DNA from: Enoplolaimus lenunculus
Lineage: Eukaryota > Nematoda > Enoplea > Enoplida > Thoracostomopsidae
Direction: 5' to 3'
NCBI GenBank assembly: GCA_030248215.1
Contig: JASANG010000471.1
Coordinates: forward strand, 62,001 to 126,000
DNA: 64,000 nt
Positions 10,123 to 20,370 of the stretch are shown here, piece after piece; within the stretch, counting starts at the first letter, position 1; the number at the start of each line of letters is the position of its first letter. The notes under the pieces are model-generated. The model saw nothing but the letters and a program-made list of their open reading frames with translations, was not told where the DNA came from and searched no databases. The position numbers and the translations under genes are program-made.

Positions 10123-11365
10123 CTGGGTGGGTGGGCAATATCCCTCGCAGCAGATGATTGAATCAACCCAACTTATTGAAGTGGCGTGTGAAACAACCTT
10201 ACCTAGTACCGATAGCGATGATTCCTTTCGTTTTAAAATAAGTGAGAGTGCTTTTGACCTTATTGATATCTCACAAATTTTCGCATACCTAGAATTTCAA
10301 GTTGTAAAAGCAGATGGAACCGAAATAAACGATGTAGCACTAAAACTTGCACCATGTAACTTGTTTGGATATGCGTTATTTTCCTCATTGGAAATAAAAA
10401 TAAATGGAGAACCTATTACTTTTAATCAAAAGCATTACCCATGGATGGTATACGTATTATATTTACTACATATGGACGTGGAGCAAAGGAAACAATATTT
10501 AGCAGGAGCAATTTATACACCAGATGACCCCTTTACATTTGACGACATGGAAAGCAATAGAGGCTTTCAAGCGAGAAGTGCATTGGTAGGATCTTCGCAA
10601 AAGTGTGAACTCTATTTTCCATTAGTAACGGATAAACACTTGACACGGCGATATTTACCGGCAAAGTCACGGCTAGAGTTTGAATTTACAAGACGTATAC
10701 CATCACTTATTCTACAGTACGATTCAACAAAAAAGTTTACGATTAAGATTAACGAATTTAAGCTTTATGTACCAAAATCCAGACTAAATAAACAAGCACT
10801 TGAACATCAAGATCGAATACTTAACAGCACAGGCGCAAAGATCCAGGAATTAGATACAAGTTACAAACACTATCAGTCAACAAGGGGCTACAGAACGTGG
10901 ATTGGACAATTTTTGATGGATGTCTTCCTCGAAGAGTATACATCTGGGGATTGACTCAAGAAGCATATTCAGGCGCACCGAAATTGAACCCTTTTGCATT
11001 AAGTTCACCAGATATGGAATGTTTTACTTTGTTTATGAATGAAGACCGATATCATTGTAACGTACCTATACCGTGTAAGCTAGGAAATAATCTCAGAGCA
11101 TGGTTCAACACTCAATATGCACTTAACTTAAGAAGTTCAAATCTAGGACTAAGTAGGGAAGGTTTTAATATTTTGTATTGATTTAACAAAGGATCATAGC
11201 AGTGATTGCGATTACCTTTCCAACCCACCAGATGCACAAGTTAGACTTGCAATAGATTTTACCAAGGAACTTTCAAAGGCTATTGTAATTTTTGCAATGG
11301 GTGAGTTCACAGCGGAGTTGAATATCAATGCAAACAGAGAAGTATTTTGGAATAAAATGTCTTAA
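10091..11365 (+). pseudogene. Fossil major capsid protein gene, Polinton/adintovirus type
   Basis: Begins MANACGVEKLNWVGGQYP and ends near ANREVFWNKMS, about 420 codons in extent. Features that match the double jelly-roll capsid proteins of Polintons and adintoviruses are an early strand block (FRFKISESAFDLIDI), the SSLEIKINGEPI hairpin, a YPWMVYVLYLLHMD helix, and a region of the type KCELYFPLVTD. The family assignment comes from memory of the pattern and not from a search. The gene is broken, with about two breaks, and is treated as a fossil. It is the largest coding part of the 9522-12907 element. Confidence 0.72.
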
Positions 11366-11396
11366 AATGCATTACGTATACAAAAAATTAATCACA

Positions 11397-11849
11397 ATGA
11401 AGGCTTTGTTGGGTGCTTGCTTAATATTGATAATATGCGTTACATTTGAAGCTATATTATTGTTTACAAAAATAAATTGTGGGGTACAACAGGCTGGTGA
11501 CCGGCGAAACATATCTACAACAATCTCGACTGACGGATATCGTGTTCAATGGATCAACAAGAACTCCAGCAACCTAATGTTTAATCTGGTCCTAACTCCA
11601 CCACAACATGTTACATGGAGCACACAGATGATATATTTGTTCAACGTGTTTGAAAATTTGTTCAGTAATTTAGATTTTCGTGACGCGACTATTATGAAAT
11701 CAGTTGCAAATCAGTATCGCGGATATACGTTTAACAAAGACTATTGTTCGGGAGCAGTATTTGTATCACATTTGCCAAAATTTGATTTATCAAAGGTTCT
11801 CGAAGATAGGTGCGTCAATATCAACATACAGAAAGCAATCGATGGGTAG
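11397..11849 (+). CDS. Unidentified membrane-anchored or secreted frame of the Polinton-like element
   Basis: About 150 codons starting just after the capsid gene. The first 25 residues form a hydrophobic segment (LLGACLILIICVTFEAILLF), so a signal anchor is likely. The rest has asparagine-rich stretches and spaced cysteines. The same frame extends upstream to 11328, but the ATG at 11397 leads directly into the hydrophobic segment. I do not recognise the family. A minor virion or membrane protein would fit the position. Confidence 0.4.
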   Translation: MKALLGACLILIICVTFEAILLFTKINCGVQQAGDRRNISTTISTDGYRVQWINKNSSNLMFNLVLTPPQHVTWSTQMIYLFNVFENLFSNLDFRDATIMKSVANQYRGYTFNKDYCSGAVFVSHLPKFDLSKVLEDRCVNINIQKAIDG

Positions 11850-12237
11850 CAGACTGTGAAATGTGTGATAACAAAAAATTTTATATTGACAGCTGAAGAA
11901 TTTAATCAACGAAGATTTCATAACGGACTATCGATGCTTAGTTACAACGATTAAGGTGGCGGTTCTGATGATTATTGAAGACAAAGGATTATGCAGTACT
12001 CTATGCAATATATTATGAAATTTTAAAGTTGTCTAGCTGATAATTGTATTGTTTTTATTATATTGTGTTGTGTATAAAATAAAAAAAACAAAACCCGTGG
12101 CTGAACTGCACAGCTATCGAGGAGCGACCCCTACGGCGATGGGGTAGTCTGGCCTTATGCTGGGCTGAGGATTATCCTCCGTTGACCATTGCAGAAATCA
12201 TTAAAAAGGATTAGCCAGATTAATTCACTGTTGAATT

Positions 12238-12552
12238 ATGCATCTACAACTCAGTAAACACTTTCTCAGTGGACATACTGGCCAAGGTATTCCGGGCAAT
12301 TCGATACTAATCGGGAATTATTATACTAATATACACGCTACGGTGTTCAATGGAGATGATTGTTTTCATAGACCAGATAATCGAAGGGAACATTTCAAAT
12401 CATTCAACTACCCAGTGGGATACAGGGGATGGACCAACGAATCTGGACGGATTCTATGTGTAATAACCGAAGGCAATTGCGTTATCACTGCGTACATTTA
12501 CTCACAAAAGGTTCATGCATGCAGGCGAAAGAAGAAGCTTTTACTTGAGTGA
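12238..12552 (+). CDS. Unidentified frame near the right end of the Polinton-like element
   Basis: 104 codons, ending with a basic tail (ACRRKKKLLLE) and containing a YPVGYRGWTNESGR stretch. No family recognised. It lies between the membrane-type frame and the right terminal repeat, on the same strand as the other genes of the element. Confidence 0.35.
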   Translation: MHLQLSKHFLSGHTGQGIPGNSILIGNYYTNIHATVFNGDDCFHRPDNRREHFKSFNYPVGYRGWTNESGRILCVITEGNCVITAYIYSQKVHACRRKKKLLLE

Positions 12553-12786
12553 TTACTGCTTGTATTGTTTATATGTCTGTTAATAAAATGTACTAAATGC
12601 TCCAGTTTTAGTATGAGCGCCAATTAATTTAGCCACCTATTTCATTGGATTCAGGGTGAAATTTTAGGTGAGTATTCCAAATTTGAGCTAAATCGGCCCA
12701 TGGGTTATTGATTTAGGGAATAACGCTTGTGTGGGAAATATTTTACAATTTGGTAATGTTTAAATAAAATGAGCAAACAATAATAT

Positions 12787-12907
12787 TATTCCTCTGCGCA
12801 CACACTCATATACTCAACACTCGCACACGGGCACAATATACACACGCACAGTCATGGCTCCTCAAAACCCCCTCCGGGAGGGGGGTAAAACCCTCATTTT
12901 TCATCTA
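12787..12907. repeat. Right terminal inverted repeat of the Polinton-like element
   Basis: Reverse complement of 9522-9650. It ends CCCTCATTTTTCATCTA. Bases just outside (CTGTTT) do not match the left flank (ATACAA), so no target duplication is evident. Confidence 0.92.
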
Positions 12908-14642
12908 CTGTTTTGGAACTTTCAAAATCCCTAAAAACTCTAAAATTTTATGTTTTGACCCAAATAATTTATTTTAAAAACAAACTTAATCTTTCAAATC
13001 GCATAAAAAGTAAAAAATTGTCTATTTTGACTAAAATCCGTAATTTTCAAAACAAGTTTTAGCATAAAATTAACAAAAATTGACCCAAAAACAATGTTTT
13101 GTCTTCCAAGGGTTGATTCGCGGGTCTTCCAGTTCTCATAATTACCGTCTTTTAAAATTTTTCCAAAAGGGGCCCACTCGGATGTACTTCAAATTAAAAA
13201 TTAATTCCGTTAGACAATAAGCACCTACGCTTATGCAATCACATTCCGTAAGGAGACCATAAATTTACATCATGAAATTACAATATGCAAATAATTAGTG
13301 AAGGTATCTTCCATTATCTGTATCAAAGTACAAGCCCAACAATCTGATTACTATGTAATTCTGGTACAAACTCCTATGCATCATTGAAACCCTAAGCACA
13401 TCCTGCACAAGATCGCAAACTGCACATCTGCACCGAAACATGTACCAGATGCAGTGCAAAATGAAAGCCTTAGAGCCGTGCATATGTAAAGTTACAACAA
13501 CAACTACTATTACAACTACAATGACAAGGAATAGCAGCACCACCTGCAAAACATATTCATACAATGCATCTCGCACTTAAACACGCTTCTACATAAAAAT
13601 TTTTTATATAATATATACGTATGCTGTATGCAAACATATATACATATACAAAGTTTTTTTAAAAGAACACCTTGTTACAAAATATTACACACATAACAAT
13701 ATCATTACAGGGGGGATGGGGGTGAAATTTTTCCGCAAAAAACGGGGGTATTGTTAGAATTTCAGAGTGTCCCCCACGCTATATAATCAGTGAATCAAAA
13801 CGTTGTTGTGCGTACGAAATCATTGTAGTTAAGATTGTATAATCACATATTTCTTTATGGTTTCGTCTCAATTTGTCTTAATATTTCTTTCAGAAAACTT
13901 GTGAACATATTGTTCCAAGCCAAACAAAAATATAACGTCTATAGACACGCGAAGAATGTCTCCAAATGCTATATGGTAAGTTGTACTCCAAACATTTCTG
14001 TTCAAATGTATGCGAAAATTATTCCCGCGTGCAAGGGCTTAATTCAGCCAGAACCATAATCTTATCGACTAGCTTTATTTGTGAAGAATACTGGCTATAT
14101 ACTTTAAACCGCTGTTCGCCATTTTTATGAAAATTTTAGGCGGGTAAAGAATAATTTTTTCAGTGATTTGATATTCTTTACCCGCTGGTACACCCGCGTC
14201 AAAGTTTTCTTACCCGTACCCGCGTTAGCGGCGGGTAGCGTACAGCTCTGGTTGGCACAAGCGTGCGAAATGTTTCACGTGACGTATTTTAACAAATGTG
14301 CTTGTTGATTTGTTTTGTTTTTAATAAATTATTGCACTTTGTTGTTTTGAATTAGCGTCCTAGACTGTTTGTCTGGATATTGGAATTTTGCATGGATAGC
14401 GAATTTTTGCTCTGGGCAAATTGGAATTTTCGTCCCTATCTGAGAAGAATTTTTGCGTCGCGTTTTTCTACGTAGGGGTTATTTCGAAACTTCTAATTTT
14501 TGGCTAAGGATAAATTTTGTACTATGCCCAAGATTTTAAATTTTGAGATTACCAGATACCTTTATCCAACTTGCAAAAACACGTGAGGGCAAATCCTGCA
14601 AAGTAATTGGCCGGCCCAGTGCAAATTTTGCATAGTAATTGG
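12908..14642. other. Spacer with low-complexity DNA and a CCCGC-rich repeat
   Basis: No gene recognised. The patch 13495-13545 is a run of CAA/CTA-type triplets whose complement gives an artefactual valine-rich frame. The stretch 14105-14260 is rich in ACCCGC words, ends CAGCTCTGG, and resembles 8385-8450, so it is probably a decayed transposon. The rest is AT-rich and unremarkable. Confidence 0.45.
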
Positions 14643-14837
14643 GAAGATTTGGATTAAAACTAGTCCAACTCTTTCCCCGGGGGAATTTAAACTAAAACTG
14701 GTCCAAATCTTCCCACGGGGAAAGATTTGGATTTCACGTGTCCAATTCTTCCCCCGGGGCAAGATTTGGACTTCACTTGTCCAATTCTTCCCCAGGCTAA
14801 GATTTGGGCTGAAATTGGCCCATATCTTCTCCAAGTC
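14643..14837. repeat. Minisatellite, five units of about 39 bp
   Basis: Units begin at 14643, 14682, 14721, 14760 and 14798, each of the form AAGATTTGGA...GTCCAATTCTTCCCCGGGG. The period is 39, 39, 39 and 38 bases. On the minus strand most of the array is open and reads as a 13-residue repeat (GKNWTSEVQILPR). A weaker sixth unit may follow. Confidence 0.85.
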
Positions 14838-15049
14838 GAATTATTCTCCGGGTGGGGATTTTGACTGACGCTGGTTTAAAACTTCTCCGTCAGAACAAAT
14901 GGCCTGAGATAAAGATTTCGGTCCTGACTCAAGTTTTAATTGATGTCGCATGAATTTGCAGGCTTGTGTTTTACAAAATATAAATGAGTTTCTATATTCA
15001 CTTTAACCGATTCGCTGCTTGACGAACTATATCCGTTGAACAGCGTTGA

Positions 15050-15690
15050 AAGACGCGTTTCTTCGAGTTATCATCCAAGGCTCAAAATGCTTGGCGAAAA
15101 GAGTCCGTCAACATGGAACAATTATTTGCGTGAAGCCCTGTTCTGTTATCGTTGTACTCAGCAATCGGCTGTAACGTTTCACCATTTGAACTAATGTATC
15201 AGCGAACCGCCTATTTTCGCGGCGCAGATGCAGCGCAGCAAAGCTCCGTGGAAAATCCTGCAACATTGCCTAATGCACTGTTACGAGGATTCTAATAGAA
15301 ACAAAAGCAAAAAATATTTGCACCACCCAAGAAAGGATGAAAGAACAGCACGACCATAGGCGCAACAAAGGCAAACCAGTCACTGAAGGCGATCAAGTTT
15401 TGCTTTTCAATGCTCGAAAATCTACTCACAAAGGGTCGAAAACCGAACATGCATGGCGCGGTCCATACGAAGTAACCGATGTTCTCAAACACAACCTCGT
15501 AAAGCTAAAAAATGTTAGAACAAAACAGCGATTAGCAGCTGCGATTTCCACCAGCTTAATCAAGTCTTTTGTAACCCGAAAAACGAAAACCTCACATGTA
15601 CTGTCAAAAAAGGGCATTCTTTGGCATTTATACCCATACGATTCCACCGAAGTCAAGAAATTTTCCGAAGTCCGAGAATTGACAGTGTAG
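15050..15690 (+). mobile_element. Fossil fragment of a Ty3/gypsy-type retroelement (integrase end)
   Basis: The region encodes remnants of the C-terminal half of a gypsy-type integrase: a part like YHPRLKMLGE and TWNNYLREALFCYR, then the SH3-like C-terminal domain (GDQVLLFNARKS, AWRGPYEV, LVKLKN). No long terminal repeats, reverse transcriptase or gag are visible nearby. It is broken, with several breaks, and old. The piece from about 15337 to 15690 is the best preserved. Confidence 0.75.
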
Positions 15691-15763
15691 GCCCCGTTTT
15701 CTTTCTTTTTCATATTTTTTGGACCACCCTATTTTCCAAAAACTTCTGTCAACACACTCTTAA

Positions 15764-16101
15764 AGCTGCACCGAATCCACGATTCAGCCGAATCAGAACC
15801 GGCATGTTGCGAATTTCAGATATATCTACGATTAGTTACAGAATATCAACACAATGCCAGCACATAAACGTTGGTATAGGTATAATTTTCGAGCTGGACC
15901 TCAATTCTGAGATTTGTGACCTGCAATAAAGATATTGATTATATAAACAATTTACTTGAATTTTATTTTTTAAAATTAAAAAAACATATTACCAAACACT
16001 GCTGGATTCGTTTTTGATTAAGTTTTTTTGAGAATTGAAACCGTATAAATTGAGCCACAAATTTTTGCCAAATCCGAATCCGAACCTTTGCTACCACCCT
16101 G
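15764..16101. repeat. CCGAATCCGAAC-family repeat
   Basis: Begins near CACCGAATCCACGATTC and ends near CCGAATCCGAACC...CTACCACCCTG. This matches the layout of the hAT-like element at 58029-58324 (CAGGGTGGCA ends). The left border is uncertain. It adjoins the next element at 16116. Confidence 0.5.
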
Positions 16102-16115
16102 GTGTGAGTTATCAC

Positions 16116-16262
16116 GTCCCATGTATAGAACAGGGCCGGAACAGTAGTATGAGCATATTCCTAAGCCTAGACTAAGCCTAAGCAAGAAAAAATTGTCTAA
16201 AGCTTAAACTACATTATATATCCCCTTCGGAAAACGATTCGGCCCTGTTCTATACACAGGCC
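16116..16262. repeat. hAT-type MITE, family B, with CCTAAG core
   Basis: The ends GTCCCATGTATAGAACAGGG and CCCTGTTCTATACACAGGCC are inverted repeats. GTTATCAC is duplicated exactly on both sides (16108-16115 and 16263-16270), an 8-bp hAT-type target duplication. The core carries CCTAAGCCTAG-type hexamers like family A, but the terminal repeats differ from family A. Confidence 0.9.
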
Positions 16263-17149
16263 GTTATCACTTACTTCGGTGGTCAGAGGTTTTATCGAGG
16301 AGAAAAAATGCGCGAGAATATGAGTCTCCTACCATAACAGAAACGGATAAAAATATTTGACATCATCAATTTAATATTTAAAATCATATTTAGATTTCAA
16401 TTCTAAAACTTTTAGCTGAAAATGTTGCCTACTGTTATCACTGCGGTCAATGTTAATATTGAATCACTATAGTTGAAACTACTTGGGTTACAGTTGTATT
16501 CTAGTCTACTTTTGTGGTGAAGTATTAAAGAGCTTCCTATGTTCTCAGACTGAGCGATTCAACAAAATCAACTCACTGGAATGTACACTGTACAGTGTGG
16601 CAAAAATGCCTAAATCTAGCTAAACATTTGAAATCTGTTAATACTGAAACATATTCGCTTCGTTCAATTTGACAATTACGAAATCAAACTTTCGGTCTTC
16701 CTCGTTGAACCGCTTTCATAAAGAGATTGAAAAAAGAACTTTTTAGTTTTCACTACAGTTATCAATAATTAATTATATGGGTACAAACGATTAGAGCACC
16801 TACTGTAAATTTTGCTAAATAATTTCAAAATTACGCGAGTCCATTAAATTCAAATGGACAGACATATTATTATAATAAGTGAAAAACATGCATAAAATTG
16901 TTGACCGCAATAGGTTGACACTTTTACGTGAAACCATAGAAACTGTTGCAAAAATGGTAGATATTAAGTGCGAACATACGCGCCAAATGTATCTCAATGG
17001 CAATGCGATTCAAACGTACGGCATTTAAAAAGTACTTGATTTTCTGGTAAATATATGCTTCGCATTGTAAAATGTATAGGAACATGTGTATATATTTTCA
17101 CTGTTGCTCTCCGGGTCCTTATACAAATGGTTGATTTTTAAATAGTAAT

Positions 17150-18741
17150 GGGTTATCCACGTTAAAATGTGCGCACATTTGTAAAAATGTCCCTCCCTTT
17201 TGGGTGCCCTCGTTGTCTCTACCCACTCCCTTTATACACTGTCTGTGATGTCAATATGTCATTGTCTGAACCTTCAGACAATGAATATGCTCTAGGCATA
17301 AATATTTCTTGTTCTGACATCATTATCGGGAACTGTTATTGTCCATAGTCCCTCGGAAAGGACTCAATTTTTGCGTTGAATGATGCTTGTGAATATGTGG
17401 GCAGGGCACAGCGTGTTTTTAAATGCGTTCGCGTGTACTAACGTAATGTTCTGACCAGTGGCGGATCCACGATCTCAAAATGGGGGGGGGGCAAAATTTC
17501 ACAGGTAAACATATTTTTGACACACACAAACCACGAACTATTGCCATAAAATTGACTTCTTTACGTTGGTTCAATTGAGATGATTCATAAATAAAACTAA
17601 CGCACCAAAGCAATTTAATCCGAACAACTGAGTGGCAACCTAAGTTCGGATTTGGTTTCAAACAGCACAAATTCAAAGGCAGCTGCTTGTGTATAAAACA
17701 GGGAAATAAACGGCGTAGAAGAGCAATTGACACTCTATATTTTTGTCGAGATGCTGTTTGGAGGGGGCACGGCCGGGGTGGCCCCCTCACATGGATCCGC
17801 CATTGGTCCTGACATCCTACAGACAACATGTATTTATCCAGAGTCCCTTCCGACAGGGTTTCGACCATTATCCTTGAAACACGCTAGTGTTTACAATATA
17901 TGTTTCAAGCATCGAGAATGCACGCTTTTTGAAAGTTTTGCAGAATGTTTTCAAGACGTTCTAAAGTACAACTACCAACATGTCTTTCGTATAACAGTCA
18001 GTTGCTTTTTAAAAGTTATCTCAATTGAGCGCCAGCAGAACACGTTCTTTGAAATATTTAGCAACGTTTGAATTGTATTTTCTAGATGAATAGCTTAAAT
18101 ATGTCACGGCACAGAACACAATTTGGAAAAGTTTCTCGACTTCACATCATCAAATTGTCATGGTAAAGATAGCTAAACTAGTCGAGCACAAATGCGTGAC
18201 ATTTTTTATTCGATAATCAATAGACGCAATTTGTAATCTTGCAACATTGAAATATTTACTCATCAAGTTTTAGAAACATATTTTAAAACTCAAAAATATC
18301 TTCTTCCAACGAAGAATGCTAGATTAGATCACTTATAAACTGAACATTGTAAAACCCAACAAACGCTAAAATTTAGCTGATAGGTGATGTCCGCTGGACC
18401 CATATGTTTCTTGTTTCACTGACCGCAAGGTGTTAACACTGAAAGACAGCCGTCAAAAATATAGATGACAACTATTTTCATAGAAGTTATGAAGCTAATA
18501 TTATAAGCATTACCTACTGATCTATGGTCTAACTAACCCTTGTTGAAACTCTTTTACATGCTTCAAGCGAAACATATCACAGTCTGTCCCTTCTAGGGGC
18601 ACTTTTACCGAGTAACACTATCTAAGTACATCTATGAAACTTTACCTTGCCTCCAGCTAGAATGTGTATTTTGATGCTGTTACAAATGCGGTGGGTGGAA
18701 CATTTATTACATCGGCGCGTGCATTTTAACGTGGATGACCC
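17150..18741. repeat. 1.6-kb TIR DNA transposon (superfamily unassigned)
   Basis: The left end GGGTTATCCACGTTAAAATG and the right end CATTTTAACGTGGATGACCC are inverted repeats of about 45 bp with scattered mismatches. No transposase was recognised inside. A younger hAT-type element (17456-17805) lies within it. A related degenerate stretch seems to continue beyond the right end (18760-18930). The target duplication is not clear. Confidence 0.7.
17456..17805. repeat. hAT-type MITE with CAGTGGCGGATCCA ends, nested
   Basis: Starts CAGTGGCGGATCCACG and ends CATGGATCCGCCATTG. The flanks GTTCTGAC (17448-17455) and GTCCTGAC (17806-17813) match at 7 of 8 bases. A G-rich tract follows the left end. 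CAGTGGCGGATCC-type ends are typical of hAT elements in many animals. Confidence 0.88.
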
Positions 18742-20370
18742 ATAATACCAAAACACTATTCCTAGTCCGGAAACTTGTAGTGATGACGGATAAGTATTGT
18801 CAATGCACGGGCACTCTAGTTCGGAAAGCGAAGTTCCTGTCCTGAACATAGCGAATCAGACTACGAAACTTTTCATCGTACTACCATGAGTTTGGGATCG
18901 CAAACAATAGTTGATATAGGTTTAGCTGCCCAGTTCCAGCCTTGCGGAAACCAGAAAATAAGATAGTAAAGAACTTTTTCAACATTTGGAAATGTATTTT
19001 GTACAGCTCTGTATATAACCCTGCCGAAGAACGCAATCAGGACTCCCAAAAACGCGTTACGACCGGCGTCAGAATAAGAATGGTAGGCCGCCCCAAACAG
19101 GTCCGAGAGATCTCCCCAATGAAATGTTAGCAGCTTGTAAACTTCGTGGTCCGCGAAAATTTTTTTATCGGATTGTTATCAATTGAAACATATCGTCGGT
19201 TTTCGGTAGTGGGAGGTCCGGTTTTGGTGGTAAGGCCGGCGCCTGGCCCCCCTTTTAATCCGGTGGTGAGTCGGAGCCGTAGGTCAACAAATTTTGCCTA
19301 AGCCGAAAGTGAAACAAGTATTAATGTACATAAAATATGCACTAATTTTGAGCTTGCTAGTATTGACAGTGGCAAAAACATAAAATCAGTAAATTGTCTT
19401 AATGTGAGTCATTAATATGTAACATGAATTTTGAACAAAAATTTCAGCACAATTTTGAAACAATATCTAAAGCTGAAGCTTTATGGCACGCTTACTTTGC
19501 TAGTTTATTTTTAAGAACAAATAATGTTATTGAAGTAAGTAAAAAGTGTATGCAAATTAACAAGTTAAGTTGGAGGTTATTGTATTATGTGCTGTGTGTT
19601 TTTAAAGTGGCATACAAGAATAATTGTACCAGCAACCAGTTTAATCAAAAATCATCGTAATTTTGAAACAGAGCTCCTAAAAACGAGTCTTGGATCCGCC
19701 TTGTAAAGGTTGCGCGGTCTTATGGCATTGTATAAGCGTTATGTCTGTGCGAAGTAGTTGAAAGAGTTGACCAAGATTCGAGTATTCCAACATACAATAC
19801 CCGACTTCCCTTCTTTTTTGAGAGATTGTCAGTGTCTGTAGGGACCGGGACATCCTGTGTTTTCAGGGTTTTACGCGTTATTAAAACCTCAACATAACAC
19901 CCATGAATCTTGGTTCTTCCATGATTTACTGGTACATATGAAGGGGAAGGCACTGTATATGTATCATTGTTTTAACCGATGTGCAGCATCAGCATGAGAT
20001 TTTAATTTTCCTCCAAGCATTACCATGTCATAAACGCTAGCCGGCTCCGGCACTGATGCTTTATACAGTCACTAAATAGAAAATTATAATTCGATTTCGA
20101 TTACACAATAGTTGTCTTTCTTATCAGTTTTAGGTCATCGATATTAATTATATTAAATATTTATTCGCACGTAATATATATAATTCGTTGCTTGTTTTAT
20201 TTTCTAAAGTCGAATTTTAACAGTCATGTACAGTTTCACTGGGTTATGGTTTTAAACATAGCGTAATATACTATAGTGCCATTTTTGTTAAATTAAAAAC
20301 CGATACTCTGTACTTATGGTATTTCCTGGACGATCTACGACATATTAAGACACACTCTCAGTGTTTCGCA
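18742..20370. other. Upstream region of CRTC, no gene recognised
   Basis: Contains a few open frames of 60-80 codons on either strand with no family resemblance. The patch 19195-19290 is relatively G/C-rich. The CRTC promoter must lie in the last part, but I see no confident core element. The sequence before the CRTC ATG (20250-20370) is AT-rich. Confidence 0.45.

Larger units (their letters stand above)
9522..12907 (+). mobile_element. Compact Polinton/adintovirus-like fossil element with terminal inverted repeats
   Basis: A 3.4-kb unit bounded by inverted repeats of about 120-129 bp (9522-9650 and 12787-12907). Both ends carry TAGATGAAAAATGAGGG followed by a G/C-rich hairpin and GTGTGTGCG-type repeats. 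Between them, all on the plus strand, are a small basic-protein gene, a capsid-protein gene of the double jelly-roll type seen in Polintons and adintoviruses, and three unassigned frames. Full Polintons are 15-20 kb and carry a protein-primed DNA polymerase, an integrase, a packaging ATPase and a protease, and none of these is visible here. The two end repeats differ at only a few positions plus one short length difference, which suggests a fairly recent insertion. The capsid gene is broken, with about two breaks. No clear 6-bp target duplication was found. I read it as a shortened, non-autonomous derivative. Confidence 0.8.

Noticed and set aside
13295-13576. Minus-strand frame with a valine-rich stretch resembling a membrane protein
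   Set aside because: It is the reading of a CAA/CTA-type low-complexity DNA run. No family resemblance and no exon signals.
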